Part shown: positions 25,568 through 36,223 of the stretch, piece by piece
How positions within the stretch are numbered: position 1 is the first letter of the stretch
Layout of the letters: every line of letters begins with the position of its first letter
Translations under genes and position numbers: made by a program
Notes under the pieces: model-generated
The model's input: the letters and a program-made list of their open reading frames with translations, nothing else
Told to the model about the DNA's origin: nothing
Databases searched by the model: none
From: Microbacterium sp. CSI-V
GTDB taxonomy: Bacteria > Actinomycetota > Actinomycetes > Actinomycetales > Microbacteriaceae
Direction: 5' to 3'
DNA length: 64,000 nucleotides
Assembly (NCBI RefSeq): GCF_001984105.1
Contig: NZ_MTQM01000008.1
Span: forward strand, 496,001-560,000

Positions 25568-28191
25568 GCGTCAGTACTTTCCTCGGGGGTGTCGGAAGAG
25601 GAGGCGGTCTCGACCGCATCGGGCGCGGTCGGATCGGTGGTCGTCTCCGTCGTCTCGGTCAGGTTCCGCTCGCTGTTCCGGGCGATCGCGATGATGCGAT
25701 CATCGCCTCCGGCACGGGCGAACACGACACCCATCGTGTCGCGACCCTTGGCAGGCACCTCGGCCACGGAGGAGCGTACCACCTTGCCACTGGCAAGAAC
25801 CACAAGGACCTCGTCGCCCTCGGACACCATCAGACCGCCCGCGAGAACGCCGCGATCCTCGGTCAGACGAGCCACCTTGATGCCCAGTCCGCCGCGGTTC
25901 TGCATGCGGTACTCGGTGACGGCGGTGCGCTTGGCGTAGCCGCCCTCGGTGACGATGAAGACGAACTCGTCGTCCTTGGCGACGGATGCCGAGAGCAGGC
26001 TGTCGCCCGCGCGGAAGTCCATGCCCTTCACGCCCGACGTCGAGCGGCCCATCGGGCGCAGCGCGCTGTCGGTGGCGGAGAACCGCAACGACATGCCGAG
26101 GCGGCTGATGAGGAGGATGTCGTCGCCCTCGTCGACCAGCAGTGCGCTGACGAGTTCGTCGGCCGCGCCCTGCTCGGCATCCTCACCGTCGTCGGACGCC
26201 TGGCCGCGGAGCTTGATGGCGATCACGCCGCCCTGCCGGTTGGTGTCGTACTCGTCGAGACGGGTCTTCTTGACCAGACCGTTGCGCGTTGCGAGCACGA
26301 GGTAGGTCGCGACGTTGTAGTCGCGGATGTCGAGGATCTGCGCGATCTCCTCGTCGGGCTGGAGCGCGAGGAGATTCGCGACGTGCTGGCCCTTGGCATC
26401 CCGGCCGGCCTCGGGCACCTCGTACGCCTTCGAGCGGTACACGCGGCCCTTGTTGGTGAAGAACAGCAGCCAGTGGTGGGTCGTGGTGACGAAGAAGTGC
26501 TCGACCACGTCGTCCGCGCGCAGCTGCGCGCCCTTCACGCCCTTGCCGCCGCGGTGCTGCTGGCGGTAGTTGTCGCTGCGCGTGCGCTTGATGTAGCCGT
26601 CGCGGGTGACCGTGACGACCATCTCCTCCTCGGCGATGAGGTCTTCGATCGACACGTCGCCGTCGAAGCCGTGGAGGATCTCGGTCCGGCGGTCGTCACC
26701 GAATCGGTCGACGATCGCGGTGAGCTCGTCACGGATGATCGTGCGCTGGCGACCGGGGGTGGCGAGGATGTCGTTGTAGTCGGCGATGCGCGCCTCGAGC
26801 TCGGTGGCCTCGTCGACGATCTTCTGACGCTCGAGCGCCGCGAGACGGCGCAGCTGCATGTCGAGGATGGCCTGCGCCTGGATGTCGTCGATGTCGAGGA
26901 GCTTCTGCAGTCCCTCGTTGGCATCCTGAGCCGTCGGCGAACGGCGGATGAGCGCGATGACCTCGTCGAGCGCGTCGAGCGCCTTCAGGTAGCCGCGCAG
27001 GATGTGCATGCGCTCCTCGGCCTTGCGCAGGCGGTAGCGCGTGCGCCGGACGATGACCTCGATCTGGTGGTCGATCCACAGGCTGATGAAGCCGTCGAGC
27101 GACAGGGTGCGCGGCACGCCGTCGACGATGGCGAGCATGTTGGCGCCGAAGTTCTCCTGCAGCTGGGTGTGCTTGTACAGGTTGTTCAGCACGACCTTGG
27201 CGACCGCGTCGCGCTTGAGCACGACGACGAGGCGCTGCCCGGTACGACCCGACGTCTCGTCGCGGATGTCGGCGATACCGGTGATCTTGCCCTCGCGGGC
27301 GAGGTCGCCGATCTTGACCGCGACGTTGTCGGGGTTGACCTGGTACGGCAGCTCGGTGATGACCAGGCACGTGCGTCCCTGGATCTCTTCGATGTTGACG
27401 ACGGCGCGCATCGTGATCGAGCCGCGTCCCATGCGGTACGCGTCCTTGATGCCGCGCGTGCCGAGGATCTGCGCGTGCGTGGGGAAGTCGGGCCCGGGGA
27501 TGCGCTCCATGAGCGCCTCGAGCAGCTCTTCGCGGCTGGCATCCGGATTCTCCAGAGCCCACAGGGCGCCGGCGGAGACCTCGCGGAGGTTGTGCGGCGG
27601 GATGTTCGTCGCCATACCGACGGCGATACCGACCGAGCCGTTGACGAGCAGGTTCGGGAAGCGCGCCGGCAGGACCGTCGGCTCCTGGGTCTGTCCGTCG
27701 TAGTTGTCCTCGAAGTCGACGGTGTCTTCTTCGATGTCGCGCACCATCTCGAGCGCGAGGGGTGCCATCTTCGTCTCGGTGTACCGGGGAGCGGCCGCGC
27801 CCTGATTTCCCGGGGACCCGAAGTTGCCCTGCCCGAGGGCCAGCGGATAGCGCAGCGACCACGGCTGAACGAGACGCACGAGGGCGTCGTAGATGGGGGC
27901 GTCACCGTGCGGGTGGTAGTGCCCCATGACCTCGCCGACGACGCGGGCGCACTTCGAGAACGACTTGTCGGGACGGAAGCCGCCGTCGTACATGCCGTAG
28001 ATGACGCGGCGGTGCACGGGCTTCAGGCCGTCGCGCACGTCGGGCAGCGCGCGCCCGACGATGACGCTCATCGCGTAGTCGAGGTAGCTCCGCTGCATCT
28101 CGAGCTGGAGGTCGACCTGGTCGATCTTCCCGTGATTGTGCGCGGGCTCTTCGGGCGCGCCGGCGGGCTCGGGAGTGATGTCGTCAGCCAT
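25564..28191 (-). CDS. gyrA: DNA gyrase subunit A
   Basis: An 875-residue gyrase A subunit. The breakage-reunion domain has the catalytic tyrosine Y137 in APRYTE and the quinolone-resistance region [14 protein letters not shown] at 93-106; residues there are A98, P99 and D102. The C-terminal domain carries the GyrA-box-like segment [10 protein letters not shown] and six repeated beta-pinwheel blades, ending in an acidic tail. It wraps DNA and, with GyrB, introduces negative supercoils. P99 matches the site that is serine (Ser91) in M. tuberculosis; this may be normal for the clade. Confidence 0.96.
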   Translation of the reverse strand: MADDITPEPAGAPEEPAHNHGKIDQVDLQLEMQRSYLDYAMSVIVGRALPDVRDGLKPVHRRVIYGMYDGGFRPDKSFSKCARVVGEVMGHYHPHGDAPIYDALVRLVQPWSLRYPLALGQGNFGSPGNQGAAAPRYTETKMAPLALEMVRDIEEDTVDFEDNYDGQTQEPTVLPARFPNLLVNGSVGIAVGMATNIPPHNLREVSAGALWALENPDASREELLEALMERIPGPDFPTHAQILGTRGIKDAYRMGRGSITMRAVVNIEEIQGRTCLVITELPYQVNPDNVAVKIGDLAREGKITGIADIRDETSGRTGQRLVVVLKRDAVAKVVLNNLYKHTQLQENFGANMLAIVDGVPRTLSLDGFISLWIDHQIEVIVRRTRYRLRKAEERMHILRGYLKALDALDEVIALIRRSPTAQDANEGLQKLLDIDDIQAQAILDMQLRRLAALERQKIVDEATELEARIADYNDILATPGRQRTIIRDELTAIVDRFGDDRRTEILHGFDGDVSIEDLIAEEEMVVTVTRDGYIKRTRSDNYRQQHRGGKGVKGAQLRADDVVEHFFVTTTHHWLLFFTNKGRVYRSKAYEVPEAGRDAKGQHVANLLALQPDEEIAQILDIRDYNVATYLVLATRNGLVKKTRLDEYDTNRQGGVIAIKLRGQASDDGEDAEQGAADELVSALLVDEGDDILLISRLGMSLRFSATDSALRPMGRSTSGVKGMDFRAGDSLLSASVAKDDEFVFIVTEGGYAKRTAVTEYRMQNRGGLGIKVARLTEDRGVLAGGLMVSEGDEVLVVLASGKVVRSSVAEVPAKGRDTMGVVFARAGGDDRIIAIARNSERNLTETTETTTDPTAPDAVETASSSDTPEESTDA

Positions 28192-28223
28192 GGATTCTCA
28201 GTTTCGTATCGAGTCGACCGGGA

Positions 28224-30260
28224 TCAGATGTCGAGGAAGCGGACGTCTTTGGCGTTGCGCTGGATGAAGCTGCGTCGCGACTCGACGTCCTCGCCCATGA
28301 GCACCGAGAAGATCTCGTCCGCCGCGGCGGCGTCGTCGATCGTGACCTGCTTGAGGGTGCGGGTCTCGGGGTCCATCGTGGTCTCCCACAGTTCGTGGTC
28401 GTTCATCTCGCCGAGACCCTTGTAGCGCTGGATGCCGTTGTCCTTCGGGATACGGCGACCGGCGGCCTGGCCCTCGACGAGCAGCGCGTCGCGCTCACGG
28501 TCGCTGTACGCGTACTCGTGCGGGTGGTTCGACCACTTGAGGCGGTAGAGCGGCGGCTGCGCGAGGTAGACGAAGCCGGCCTCGATGAGACCGCGCATGT
28601 AACGGAAGAGCAGCGTGAGCAGCAGCGTCGTGATGTGCTGCCCGTCGACGTCGGCATCCGCCATGAGGACGATCTTGTGGTACCGGGCCTTGGCCATGTC
28701 GAAGTCTTCGCCGATGCCCGTGCCGAAGGCCTGGATCATCGCCTGGACTTCCTTGTTGCCCAGCGCTCGGTCGAGGCGCGCGCGCTCCACGTTCAGGATC
28801 TTGCCGCGCAGCGCCAGGATCGCCTGCGTGTGCGGGTCGCGACCCTGCACGGCCGAGCCGCCGGCGGAGTCACCCTCGACGAGGAAGATCTCACTGATCG
28901 ACGGGTCTTTCGACGTGCAGTCCTTGAGCTTGTCGGGCATGGCCGCGGACTCGAAGACGCTCTTGCGCCGAGCGGTCTCGCGGGCCTTGCGGGCGGCGAG
29001 ACGCGCGGTCGCGGCGTCGATGGCCTTGCGGATGATGTTCTTGGCCTGCGCGGGATTGCGGTCGAACCAGTCGCCGAGCTTGTCGCCGACGACCTTCTGC
29101 ACGAAGGCACGCGCCTCGGTGTTGCCGAGCTTGGTCTTCGTCTGGCCCTCGAACTGCGGCTCCGACAGCTTCACCGAGATGACGGCCGTGAGCCCCTCGC
29201 GGATGTCCTCACCCGTGAGGTTGTCGTCCTTCTCCTTGAGGAGGTTGTTCGCGCGCGCGTAGCGGTTGACGAGCGTCGTCAGCGCCGCGCGGAACCCCTC
29301 CTCGTGCGTGCCGCCCTCATGGGTGTTGATCGTGTTGGCGTAGGTGAAGACGTTCTCGGTGTAGGCCGTCGTCCACTGCATCGCCAGTTCGAGGGCGATC
29401 TTGCGGTCGGTGTCCTCGGACTCGACCTCAATGACCTCGTCGTTGACGACATCGGCCTTGCGCACGCGGTTGAGGTGCTCGACGTAGTCGACGAGGCCGC
29501 GCTCGTAGAGGAACGAATCGTGCCGGGCTGCGGTCACCTCTTCGCCGGGCTCGCCCTCGGTGACCACGGCATCCGGACGCTCATCGCGCAGGCTGATGCG
29601 GAGTCCCTTGTTCAGGAACGCCATCTGCTGGAAGCGCGTCCGGAGGGTGTCGTAGTCGAAGTCGACGGTGTCGAAGATCGTGGCATCCGGCCAGAACGTG
29701 ATCGTCGTGCCGGTCTCCTCGCTCTCCTCGCCCTGGGCGAGCGGCGCCAGCGGCACACCACCGTCGCGGAAGGACTGCCGCCAGACGTGTCCCTGGCGCT
29801 TGACCTCGACCTCGAGGCGGGTCGAGAGCGCGTTGACGACCGACGAGCCGACGCCGTGCAGACCGCCGGAGACGGCATACCCGCCACCGCCGAACTTTCC
29901 ACCGGCGTGCAGAACGGTCAGGACGACCTCGACCGTCGACTTGCCCTCGGTGCGGTGCATGTCGACCGGGATGCCACGGCCGTTGTCGATCACACGGACG
30001 GCGCCGTCGGAGAGGATCGTGACGTCGATCAGGTCGCAGTAGCCGGCGAGGGCCTCGTCGACGGAGTTGTCGACGATCTCCTGCACGAGGTGATGGAGGC
30101 CGCGCTCGCCCGTCGAGCCGATGTACATGCCGGGACGCTTGCGGACGGCCTCGAGACCCTCGAGCACCTGGATGGCGTCTGCCCCGTACTCGTTGGGAAC
30201 CTTCGCACTGGTCGTCGCTTCGGGTTCCGCGGAAACGTTGTCGGGGTTTTCGGACGTCAT
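28224..30260 (-). CDS. gyrB: DNA gyrase subunit B
   Basis: A 678-residue gyrase B subunit. The GHKL ATPase domain shows [22 protein letters not shown] and [15 protein letters not shown]; the TOPRIM domain shows [11 protein letters not shown] and [11 protein letters not shown], the metal-binding acidic residues. The C-terminal zinc-free tail ends [11 protein letters not shown], as usual. The ATG at 30260 is chosen with GGAG upstream; a second ATG 12 codons earlier is possible. It lies 32 bases before gyrA. Confidence 0.96.
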   Translation of the reverse strand: MTSENPDNVSAEPEATTSAKVPNEYGADAIQVLEGLEAVRKRPGMYIGSTGERGLHHLVQEIVDNSVDEALAGYCDLIDVTILSDGAVRVIDNGRGIPVDMHRTEGKSTVEVVLTVLHAGGKFGGGGYAVSGGLHGVGSSVVNALSTRLEVEVKRQGHVWRQSFRDGGVPLAPLAQGEESEETGTTITFWPDATIFDTVDFDYDTLRTRFQQMAFLNKGLRISLRDERPDAVVTEGEPGEEVTAARHDSFLYERGLVDYVEHLNRVRKADVVNDEVIEVESEDTDRKIALELAMQWTTAYTENVFTYANTINTHEGGTHEEGFRAALTTLVNRYARANNLLKEKDDNLTGEDIREGLTAVISVKLSEPQFEGQTKTKLGNTEARAFVQKVVGDKLGDWFDRNPAQAKNIIRKAIDAATARLAARKARETARRKSVFESAAMPDKLKDCTSKDPSISEIFLVEGDSAGGSAVQGRDPHTQAILALRGKILNVERARLDRALGNKEVQAMIQAFGTGIGEDFDMAKARYHKIVLMADADVDGQHITTLLLTLLFRYMRGLIEAGFVYLAQPPLYRLKWSNHPHEYAYSDRERDALLVEGQAAGRRIPKDNGIQRYKGLGEMNDHELWETTMDPETRTLKQVTIDDAAAADEIFSVLMGEDVESRRSFIQRNAKDVRFLDI

Positions 30261-30379
30261 GACTTCGCGAGCTCCAGATCGATTCGTCGGAACCTCCATC
30301 CTACCGCGCGAGGCCGCTCGAAGCGGTGTGTACGCCCCTAGGAGGGGATAAATCGGATCGAGCCAACCCCGACCATGGC

Positions 30380-30868
30380 CTAGCCGTAGGTATCGCGCGG
30401 GCCGCGGCCTGGAACGGCTCTCGTCCCCCATTTCCAGGAGGGGACGTCCGGCCCGATGAAGCGGATCGACTCGACCCCCGCCTCGGGGAAGCGCCGGATG
30501 ATCTCCGACAGGATGTGCGCGCGCATCAACTGGAGCTGCTTCGCCCACGCCGTCGAGTCAGCCTGGACGGTCAGCATCCCGGCATCCAGGGCCACCGGGC
30601 GGGTGTGGGCGGCGGTGTCGGCACCGGCCACGTCGTGCCAGGTACGGACGAGGTCTTCGCGCGCCAGCTGCGGCTCCCAGCCGGCCGACTTCGTCAGGGT
30701 CGAGAGCACATCGCCGAGGCCGCGGGGATCGCGGCCCGGGGTGAACGGGGCGTTCTCGCCGTCATCGGCACGCCGGCGACGCTTCTTCTTGCGATACGGC
30801 GACGGCTCGAGACCGCGCAGCCGCAGGTACGTGGCGATGGTCTCGGGGAGGTCGGGCTCGTCACTCAT
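30380..30868 (-). CDS. DUF721 (DciA-family) protein
   Basis: A 162-residue DUF721 protein. The N-terminal third is basic and probably flexible (YRKKKRRRR); the C-terminal KH-like domain (about 60-150) has the conserved tryptophan in RTWHDVAG and [17 protein letters not shown]. DciA proteins load or regulate the replicative helicase DnaB in bacteria without DnaC. The start overlaps the recF stop by eight bases. Its place between recF and gyrB is conserved in actinobacteria. Confidence 0.88.
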   Translation of the reverse strand: MSDEPDLPETIATYLRLRGLEPSPYRKKKRRRRADDGENAPFTPGRDPRGLGDVLSTLTKSAGWEPQLAREDLVRTWHDVAGADTAAHTRPVALDAGMLTVQADSTAWAKQLQLMRAHILSEIIRRFPEAGVESIRFIGPDVPSWKWGTRAVPGRGPRDTYG

Positions 30869-32012
30869 CGGCGCCCTCGATCCGGCCGGACTCGACGCGG
30901 ACGACGTGCGCACGCAGACCGTCGGGCACGTCCTCTTCGACGGCGGAGGTCACGATGACCTGCTCGTATCCCGCGACCAGGTCGGCGAGGCGTGTGCGGC
31001 GACCGGCGTCGAGCTCGGCGAATACGTCGTCGAGGATGAGCACCGGGTCGCCGAGACGCGACTCCGCGCGGAGCAGTTGAGCGGATGCCAGGCGCAGAGC
31101 CAGCGCCACCGACCACGACTCGCCGTGCGAGGCGTATCCCTTCACGGGCAGACCCCGCACTTCGAGGACGAGGTCGTCGCGATGCGGGCCGACGAGCGTC
31201 AGGCCCCGCTCGAGCTCGGTCGCGCGCCGGGCCGCGAGCGCGGCCCGGAACTGGTCGGCGAGCGATCCCGTCATCCCCGCCTCGGTGGCGTCGTCGCCCT
31301 CCTCGGGATCGCCCCCGCCCACCGACAGCGCCCAGCGCAGACGCGGGTCGTGGTCGGCACCCGCGATCGCGGCGTACGCCTCGGCCACGGGAGCGGAGAG
31401 ATCGGATGCCAATGCCAGACGCGCCTCGATCACCTCGGTACCGAGGGCGACGAGCTTGTCGTCCCACACGTCGAGCGTTCCGAGGGCATCGCCGCGGATG
31501 CCGCGCGCACGTGCCGACTTCAGCAGCGCGGTGCGCTGGCGGAGCACACGGTCGTAGTCGGCCAGGACGCCGGCGAGACGCGGGGACCGCTGGACGATGA
31601 GCTGATCGGCGAACCGCCGACGCGCCGACGGGTCGCCCCGCACGATCTGCAGATCCTCGGGGGCGAACAGCACCACCTGCGCGTAGCGGGGCAGTTCGGC
31701 CGTTCGGACGTTCACGCCGTTGACCCGCGCCTTGTTCGATCCTTGGCGGTTCAGCTGCAGCTCGAGCAGCACGCTGCGTTCCCCGTGGGCCAGACGCGCC
31801 CGGACGATCGCGGCATCCGCCCCGTCACGCACCATCGGCGCGTCACTGGAGACGCGATGCGAGCCCAGCGTCGCGAGATACGCGACGGCCTCGACGAGAT
31901 TCGTCTTCCCCTGACCGTTGCGGCCGACGAAGAGGTTCGCGCCGGCCGAGAGCGCCACGTCGGCGGCCGCATAATTGCGGAAATCCGTCAGTCCGAGCTG
32001 CTCCACGATCAC
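30861..32012 (-). CDS. recF: DNA replication and repair protein RecF
   Basis: A 383-residue RecF. The N-terminal Walker A motif is VGRNGQGKTNLVEAV; the ABC signature region and Walker B (SRLGDPVLILDDVFAELD) lie near the C-terminus. RecF binds single-strand/double-strand junctions and, with RecOR, loads RecA at gaps. Start is GTG. It follows dnaN by 48 bases in the conserved dnaA-dnaN-recF order. Confidence 0.94.
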   Translation of the reverse strand: MIVEQLGLTDFRNYAAADVALSAGANLFVGRNGQGKTNLVEAVAYLATLGSHRVSSDAPMVRDGADAAIVRARLAHGERSVLLELQLNRQGSNKARVNGVNVRTAELPRYAQVVLFAPEDLQIVRGDPSARRRFADQLIVQRSPRLAGVLADYDRVLRQRTALLKSARARGIRGDALGTLDVWDDKLVALGTEVIEARLALASDLSAPVAEAYAAIAGADHDPRLRWALSVGGGDPEEGDDATEAGMTGSLADQFRAALAARRATELERGLTLVGPHRDDLVLEVRGLPVKGYASHGESWSVALALRLASAQLLRAESRLGDPVLILDDVFAELDAGRRTRLADLVAGYEQVIVTSAVEEDVPDGLRAHVVRVESGRIEGADE

Positions 32013-32060
32013 CGAGTCAGACTACCCGGCGGCCCCGACATGCGCCGGGCCGGAGCCCCC

Positions 32061-33212
32061 TCAGCGCAGGAGGAGGTTGGGCTGCAGCAGGTACTTGAAC
32101 GAGCCCTCGCCGCCCTTGTCGACCGAGGTCTGCGGGGTGATGAGCACCGGGCTGAGCTTGTTGGCGTTGTCGCTCGAGGTGAACGTGATGCGCGCGAACT
32201 CGCTGCGGACGGCGCCGAGCGACTCGAGGAGGTACTGCGGGTTCAGGCCGAGGGTGACCTCATCGCCGACCAGCGTCGCGTCGACGGATTCCGTCGCGCG
32301 GGCCTGCTCGGTTCCCGAGGCGTCCATCGACACCCCGTCCGGACCGAAGGTGAACCGCAGCGGGGCGGACCGGTCGAGCACGAGGGCGACACGGCGCACG
32401 GCTTCGGCGAGCTCGGCGGTGTTGACGACGCTGTGGTGCTCGGTCTGCGCGGGGAAGAGACGGCGCACGGGCGGGAAGTTGCCCTTGATGAGCAGCGACG
32501 TGACGGTCTTGTTGCCCGAGGAGAAGGCGATGATCTCGCGGTCGCCCGAGCCCGAGAAGGCGATCGAGATGTCGCCGCCGTGCGCGAAGGTCTTGCCGAC
32601 CTCCTGCAGCGTGCGTGCCGGCACGAGGGCTGCCGTCGGCTCGTCGGATGCCGCAGCCCCGCCGTCCCAGGGGATCTCGCGGAGCGCGACGCGGTAGCGG
32701 TCGGTGGCGACGAGACTCAGCTGCGTGCCGGTGACCTCGAGCTGCACGCCCGTGAGGACGGGGGTGACGTCGTCTCGCGACGCGGCGAAGGCGACCTGCG
32801 CGATCGCGGTGGCGAAGTCGTCAGCGGGGACCAGACCGGACTCGCCGGTGACCTCGGGGATGGCCGGGTACTCCTGCACGGGCATGGATGCCAGCGTGAA
32901 GCGCGCCGAGCCGCACGTGAGCAGGATGCCGCCGTCGTCGTCGACCGCGATCTGGATGGGCGCGTTGGGGAGCCGGCTCGCGATGTCGGAGAGCAGACGG
33001 CCGTGGACGAGGATCGTCCCCGGCTCGTCGACGGTCGCTTCGATCGTGGTGCGGGCGGATGCTTCGTAGTCGAATGCGGCGAGCGTGAGACCCTGCTCGC
33101 CCGCTTCGATCAGCACACCGGCCAGGATCGGCTGGGGGTTGCGCTGCGGCAGGAGCTTGACCACGAACGAAACGGCTTCGCTGAAGACATCGCGATTGAC
33201 GTGAAACTTCAC
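32061..33212 (-). CDS. dnaN: DNA polymerase III beta sliding clamp
   Basis: A 383-residue processivity clamp. The N-terminus MKFHVNRDVFSEAV and the three repeated clamp domains are recognisable, with the C-terminal partner-binding strand LITPQTS. It forms a dimeric ring that holds polymerase and repair enzymes on DNA. The GTG start has AGGGAG upstream. A longer in-frame reading would extend into oriC and is rejected. Confidence 0.96.
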   Translation of the reverse strand: MKFHVNRDVFSEAVSFVVKLLPQRNPQPILAGVLIEAGEQGLTLAAFDYEASARTTIEATVDEPGTILVHGRLLSDIASRLPNAPIQIAVDDDGGILLTCGSARFTLASMPVQEYPAIPEVTGESGLVPADDFATAIAQVAFAASRDDVTPVLTGVQLEVTGTQLSLVATDRYRVALREIPWDGGAAASDEPTAALVPARTLQEVGKTFAHGGDISIAFSGSGDREIIAFSSGNKTVTSLLIKGNFPPVRRLFPAQTEHHSVVNTAELAEAVRRVALVLDRSAPLRFTFGPDGVSMDASGTEQARATESVDATLVGDEVTLGLNPQYLLESLGAVRSEFARITFTSSDNANKLSPVLITPQTSVDKGGEGSFKYLLQPNLLLR

Positions 33213-33613
33213 GGGCGCTCCCTTGACGGCGGTATGGCTTACCCATGCTAGTGCCCGACCGAGTCGGCACACGTCGGCACACGTTCGCACTGCAAGGTCA
33301 TCGAACCTCTGATAACTCATCAATGGATTCTTCATCTTGTTAACAGCTGTGGAGAGTGTGGATAACTCACGCGAGGCGTGTTAACACAAGGGAACTACAC
33401 GCCTGTGATCTGTGGACGCGTTGCGGAGAGCCTGGGCAGTTAACACGTTCGGTCGCGTGCGGGTTCTCCGCTTCCTCCACAGGCGGACGCGTGTCGTTCA
33501 CATGTCTTCCGCAGAGAATTCGAGTTATCCACAGGTTTTCCACACTGTGTAGAACCCAGTAAAAGATCTGCCGCGAACGTCGCTTACGGCCTCGCTCGCG
33601 CGCGAAAACGACC
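33213..33613. other. Chromosomal replication origin (oriC)
   Basis: A gene-free region between dnaN and dnaA. It has clear DnaA boxes TGTGGATAA (33357-33365), TTATCCACA (33525-33533) and TTTTCCACA (33536-33544), with weaker ones nearby such as CTGTGGAGA near 33347. The stretch 33308-33345 is unusually AT-rich for this genome and is a candidate unwinding element. Three GTTAAC palindromes occur at 33339, 33380 and 33439. The dnaA terminator lies at its left-strand end. Confidence 0.85.
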
Positions 33614-33647
33614 GAGGGGTTCGCCCGCGGATGCGGACGAACCCCTC
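33614..33647 (-). terminator. dnaA terminator
   Basis: A 10-bp stem GAGGGGTTCG/CGAACCCCTC enclosing a second 4-bp stem, followed on the minus strand by a TTTT run. It lies 16 bases past the dnaA stop. Confidence 0.8.
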
Positions 33648-33662
33648 AGTTCAGATGAGCGC

Positions 33663-35087
33663 TCAGCGCATGCGCCCCAGCTGCGTCGTGATCTCGGACA
33701 CCTGGTTGTAGATCGAGCGCCGCTCCTTCATGAGGTCGCTGATCTTCTTGTACGCGTACATCACCGTCGTGTGATCGCGGTTGCCGAACAGCTGCCCGAT
33801 CTTCGGCAGGGACAGACTCGTGCGCTCACGGCAGAGGTACATGGCGATCTGTCGCGCCGTGGCCACGGCCTGCGAGCGACTCGACCCGTAGAGATCGTCG
33901 ACCGACAGCTTGAAGTACTGCGCGGTCGCGGTGATGATGTCGGTCGGCGAGACCACGTTGGCGTCGTCCTGGTCGATGATGTCGCGGAGCACGGTCTGCG
34001 CCAGCGACATGTCGAGCGTCGAGCGATTCAGGCTTGCGAAGGCGGAGACGCGGATGAGCGCCCCCTCGAGCTCGCGGATGTTCGAGGAGACGACTGTCGC
34101 GATGTACTCGAGGACGTCGTCGGGGATGAGGAGTCGTTCGCTCTGCGCCTTCTTGCGGAGGATCGCGATACGCGTCTCGAGGTCGGGCGCCTGCACGTCG
34201 GTGATGAGACCCCACTCGAAGCGGCTGCGCATGCGGTCTTCGAACCCGGTGAGCTGCTTCGGAGGGAGGTCGCTGGTGATGACGACCTGCTTGTCGTGAT
34301 CGTGCAGCGTGTTGAAGGTGTGGAAGAACGCTTCCTGCGTCTCGGCGCGACCCTGCAGGAACTGGATGTCGTCGATGAGCAGGATGTCGACATCGCGGTA
34401 GCGGGCCTGGAAGGCCGAGCCGCGGTTGTTCGCGATCGAGTTGATGAAGTCGTTCGTGAACTCCTCGCTCGAGACGTAGCGCACGCGGATGCCGGCGTAC
34501 ATGCTCGCGGCGTAGTCGCCGATCGCGTGGAGGAGGTGGGTCTTGCCGAGGCCGGAGTCGCCGTAGATGAACAGCGGGTTGTACGCCTTCGCGGGCGCCT
34601 CGGCCACGGCGACCGCGGCGGCGTGCGCGAAGCGGTTGGACTGCCCGATGACGAAGTTGTCGAAGGTGTACTTCGGGTTCAGCCGCGTGTCGTTCCGGGA
34701 GGCCGGGACGATCGGGTCGGGCGCCTGCTCGGGCAGGGGCGAATGGGTGTTCGGTGTCGAGTTCGCGACCGGTCGTTCGTCGACGGCGGGTGCGGAACGG
34801 TGCGACTCGATGAGCTCGGGGTTCACGACCACGCGGAAGTTGCTCACTTCGGGGTCGACGCCCTGCACCTGCGTCAGGGCCTCGAGGATGGGCGCGCGCA
34901 TGCGCTTGTTCATCTGCGCCGCGGTGAGGTCGTTCGGGACGTCGAGGTAGAGCGTGCCCCCCATGACGCCCTGCGGAACGGCGAGGTTCAGGAAGCCGTG
35001 GAGCTGCGGGGTGACGCGGTCATCGGTGAGGAGATGGTCGAGCACGGCGGACCAGACGGGAACATCCGGTACTTGGTGCAATGACAT
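33663..35087 (-). CDS. dnaA: Chromosomal replication initiator DnaA
   Basis: A 474-residue initiator. Domain I is at 1-90, a variable linker follows, and the AAA+ ATPase has Walker A GDSGLGKTHLLHAIG and Walker B LLIDDIQFLQG. Domain IV has the DNA-binding signature GNRDHTTVMYAYKKI. It binds the DnaA boxes in the adjacent oriC and one box just upstream of its own gene. The ATG at 35087 has GGAGGGG upstream; longer in-frame readings are excluded because they run through the promoter. Confidence 0.96.
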   Translation of the reverse strand: MSLHQVPDVPVWSAVLDHLLTDDRVTPQLHGFLNLAVPQGVMGGTLYLDVPNDLTAAQMNKRMRAPILEALTQVQGVDPEVSNFRVVVNPELIESHRSAPAVDERPVANSTPNTHSPLPEQAPDPIVPASRNDTRLNPKYTFDNFVIGQSNRFAHAAAVAVAEAPAKAYNPLFIYGDSGLGKTHLLHAIGDYAASMYAGIRVRYVSSEEFTNDFINSIANNRGSAFQARYRDVDILLIDDIQFLQGRAETQEAFFHTFNTLHDHDKQVVITSDLPPKQLTGFEDRMRSRFEWGLITDVQAPDLETRIAILRKKAQSERLLIPDDVLEYIATVVSSNIRELEGALIRVSAFASLNRSTLDMSLAQTVLRDIIDQDDANVVSPTDIITATAQYFKLSVDDLYGSSRSQAVATARQIAMYLCRERTSLSLPKIGQLFGNRDHTTVMYAYKKISDLMKERRSIYNQVSEITTQLGRMR

Positions 35088-35138
35088 ATCCCCTCCGGGA
35101 TCTCGGCGCGCGACTGTCGACGTGCAGCGCGCCGAACC

Positions 35139-35147
35139 TGTGGATAA
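35139..35147. promoter_or_regulatory. DnaA box in dnaA leader
   Basis: TGTGGATAA, a consensus DnaA box, lies just downstream of the predicted dnaA transcription start. This arrangement suggests autorepression by DnaA. Confidence 0.75.
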
Positions 35148-35158
35148 CTTCCGGGGAC

Positions 35159-35187
35159 ACGCTAGTTCGCGGTCCGCACGGAGCCAA
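35159..35187 (-). promoter_or_regulatory. dnaA promoter
   Basis: On the minus strand TTGGCT (35187-35182) and TAGCGT (35164-35159) are separated by exactly 17 bases. Transcription would start near 35152, giving a leader of about 65 bases containing the DnaA box. Confidence 0.6.
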
Positions 35188-35267
35188 ATCAACTGTAGAA
35201 CGCGCTCGCGTGTCTTTGCCACGGGTGTGGACGACGCTTGGGGATAATGAGCGGTCGACCTCCCGGT

Positions 35268-35296
35268 TTGAGTTAACGTCGCGCACGACGTAGCCT
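35268..35296 (+). promoter_or_regulatory. rpmH promoter
   Basis: TTGAGT (35268-35273) and TAGCCT (35291-35296) are 17 bases apart and drive rpmH, about 80 bases downstream. It is divergent from the dnaA promoter. Confidence 0.6.
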
Positions 35297-35382
35297 TAGT
35301 CGGTTGACTTATGCCTACACGGCAGTCCCGACCACGTCCCCCGGCAGAAGAGCATCGGGTGACATCACCTCCGGAGTGACCC

Positions 35383-35520
35383 ATGAGCAAGCGCACCTTC
35401 CAGCCCAACAACCGCCGTCGCGCCAAGAAGCACGGCTTCCGCGCCCGTATGCGTACGCGCGCCGGCCGCGGCATCCTCGCGGCGCGTCGCGCCAAGGGCC
35501 GCACCGAGCTCTCGGCCTGA
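35383..35520 (+). CDS. rpmH: 50S ribosomal protein L34
   Basis: A 45-residue ribosomal protein with the conserved [20 protein letters not shown] start and the basic [13 protein letters not shown] end. GGAG precedes the ATG by seven bases. It heads the rpmH-rnpA-yidD-yidC-jag-rsmG operon, opposite dnaA, as in nearly all bacteria. Confidence 0.96.
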   Translation: MSKRTFQPNNRRRAKKHGFRARMRTRAGRGILAARRAKGRTELSA

Positions 35521-35528
35521 CCCACCTA

Positions 35529-35867
35529 GTGCTCGCGAAGCCGAACCGACTCACCCGCGGATCGGATTACAAAGCCACCGTCCGTCGGGGTTCTCGGTGT
35601 GCCGGAACGCACACCGTCACCTACGTCGGCAGCGTGCCGGACGAAGGTCCCGCACGGTTCGGCTTCATCGTGAGCCGCCAGGTCGGCTCCGCCGTCACAC
35701 GCAACACCGTCCGCCGCCGCCTCAAGGCGGTGTGCGCCGAGGCGCTCCCGCTCGTCCGCGGGGGCGCCTCGGTCGTCATCCGCGCGCTCCCGTCGGCCGC
35801 CACCGTCGACTACGCCGATCTCCGCGCCGACGTCGTCCGGTGCCTGCAGCGCAAGGCCGCCGCATGA
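35529..35867 (+). CDS. rnpA: Ribonuclease P protein component
   Basis: A 112-residue RNase P protein. The RNA-binding signature RNTVRRRLK is present, as is the typical N-terminus LAKPNRLTRGSDYKATVRRG. It assists the catalytic RNA in cutting tRNA 5' leaders. Start is GTG, eight bases after rpmH. The stop overlaps yidD as ATGA. Confidence 0.94.
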   Translation: MLAKPNRLTRGSDYKATVRRGSRCAGTHTVTYVGSVPDEGPARFGFIVSRQVGSAVTRNTVRRRLKAVCAEALPLVRGGASVVIRALPSAATVDYADLRADVVRCLQRKAAA

Positions 35868-36220
35868 GTACGTCGACGCTGCCCACCTCGTCCACCGGCG
35901 TCGGGCACCTGGAGTGGGACACCATCGCGGCATCCGTTCCCCTTCTCCCCCGCAACGCCGGCCTCGCCCTTCTGCACGCCTACCGCGCGACGATCTCGCA
36001 CGTCTACGGCGACGTGTGCAAGTACTACCCGTCCTGCTCCGCCTATTCGGTGGGCGCCGTGCAGCAGCACGGACTCGTCAAAGGTGCCGCGTTGACCGCG
36101 GCCCGCCTCGCCCGCTGCCACCCCTGGGCTCAGGGAGGCATCGACGACGTCCGTCCGCACCGCGCCTTCCGTCACGAACTCACTCCGCACGGCTTCGTCG
36201 TGCCCTCCCGAAAGGACTGA
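35864..36220 (+). CDS. yidD: Membrane protein insertion efficiency factor YidD
   Basis: A 118-residue YidD. The conserved CKYYPSCSAYS and HGLVKGAALTAARLARCHPW motifs are present; the amphipathic N-terminal helix binds the membrane. It has an extra N-terminal extension of about 25 residues compared with short homologues. It aids YidC-dependent insertion. Confidence 0.93.
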   Translation: MSTSTLPTSSTGVGHLEWDTIAASVPLLPRNAGLALLHAYRATISHVYGDVCKYYPSCSAYSVGAVQQHGLVKGAALTAARLARCHPWAQGGIDDVRPHRAFRHELTPHGFVVPSRKD

Positions 36221-36223
36221 TCC

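Noticed and set aside
25564..28191. Reading GyrA P99 as acquired drug resistance
   Set aside because: Without alignment to close relatives the residue may be the wild-type state, so only the observation is kept.
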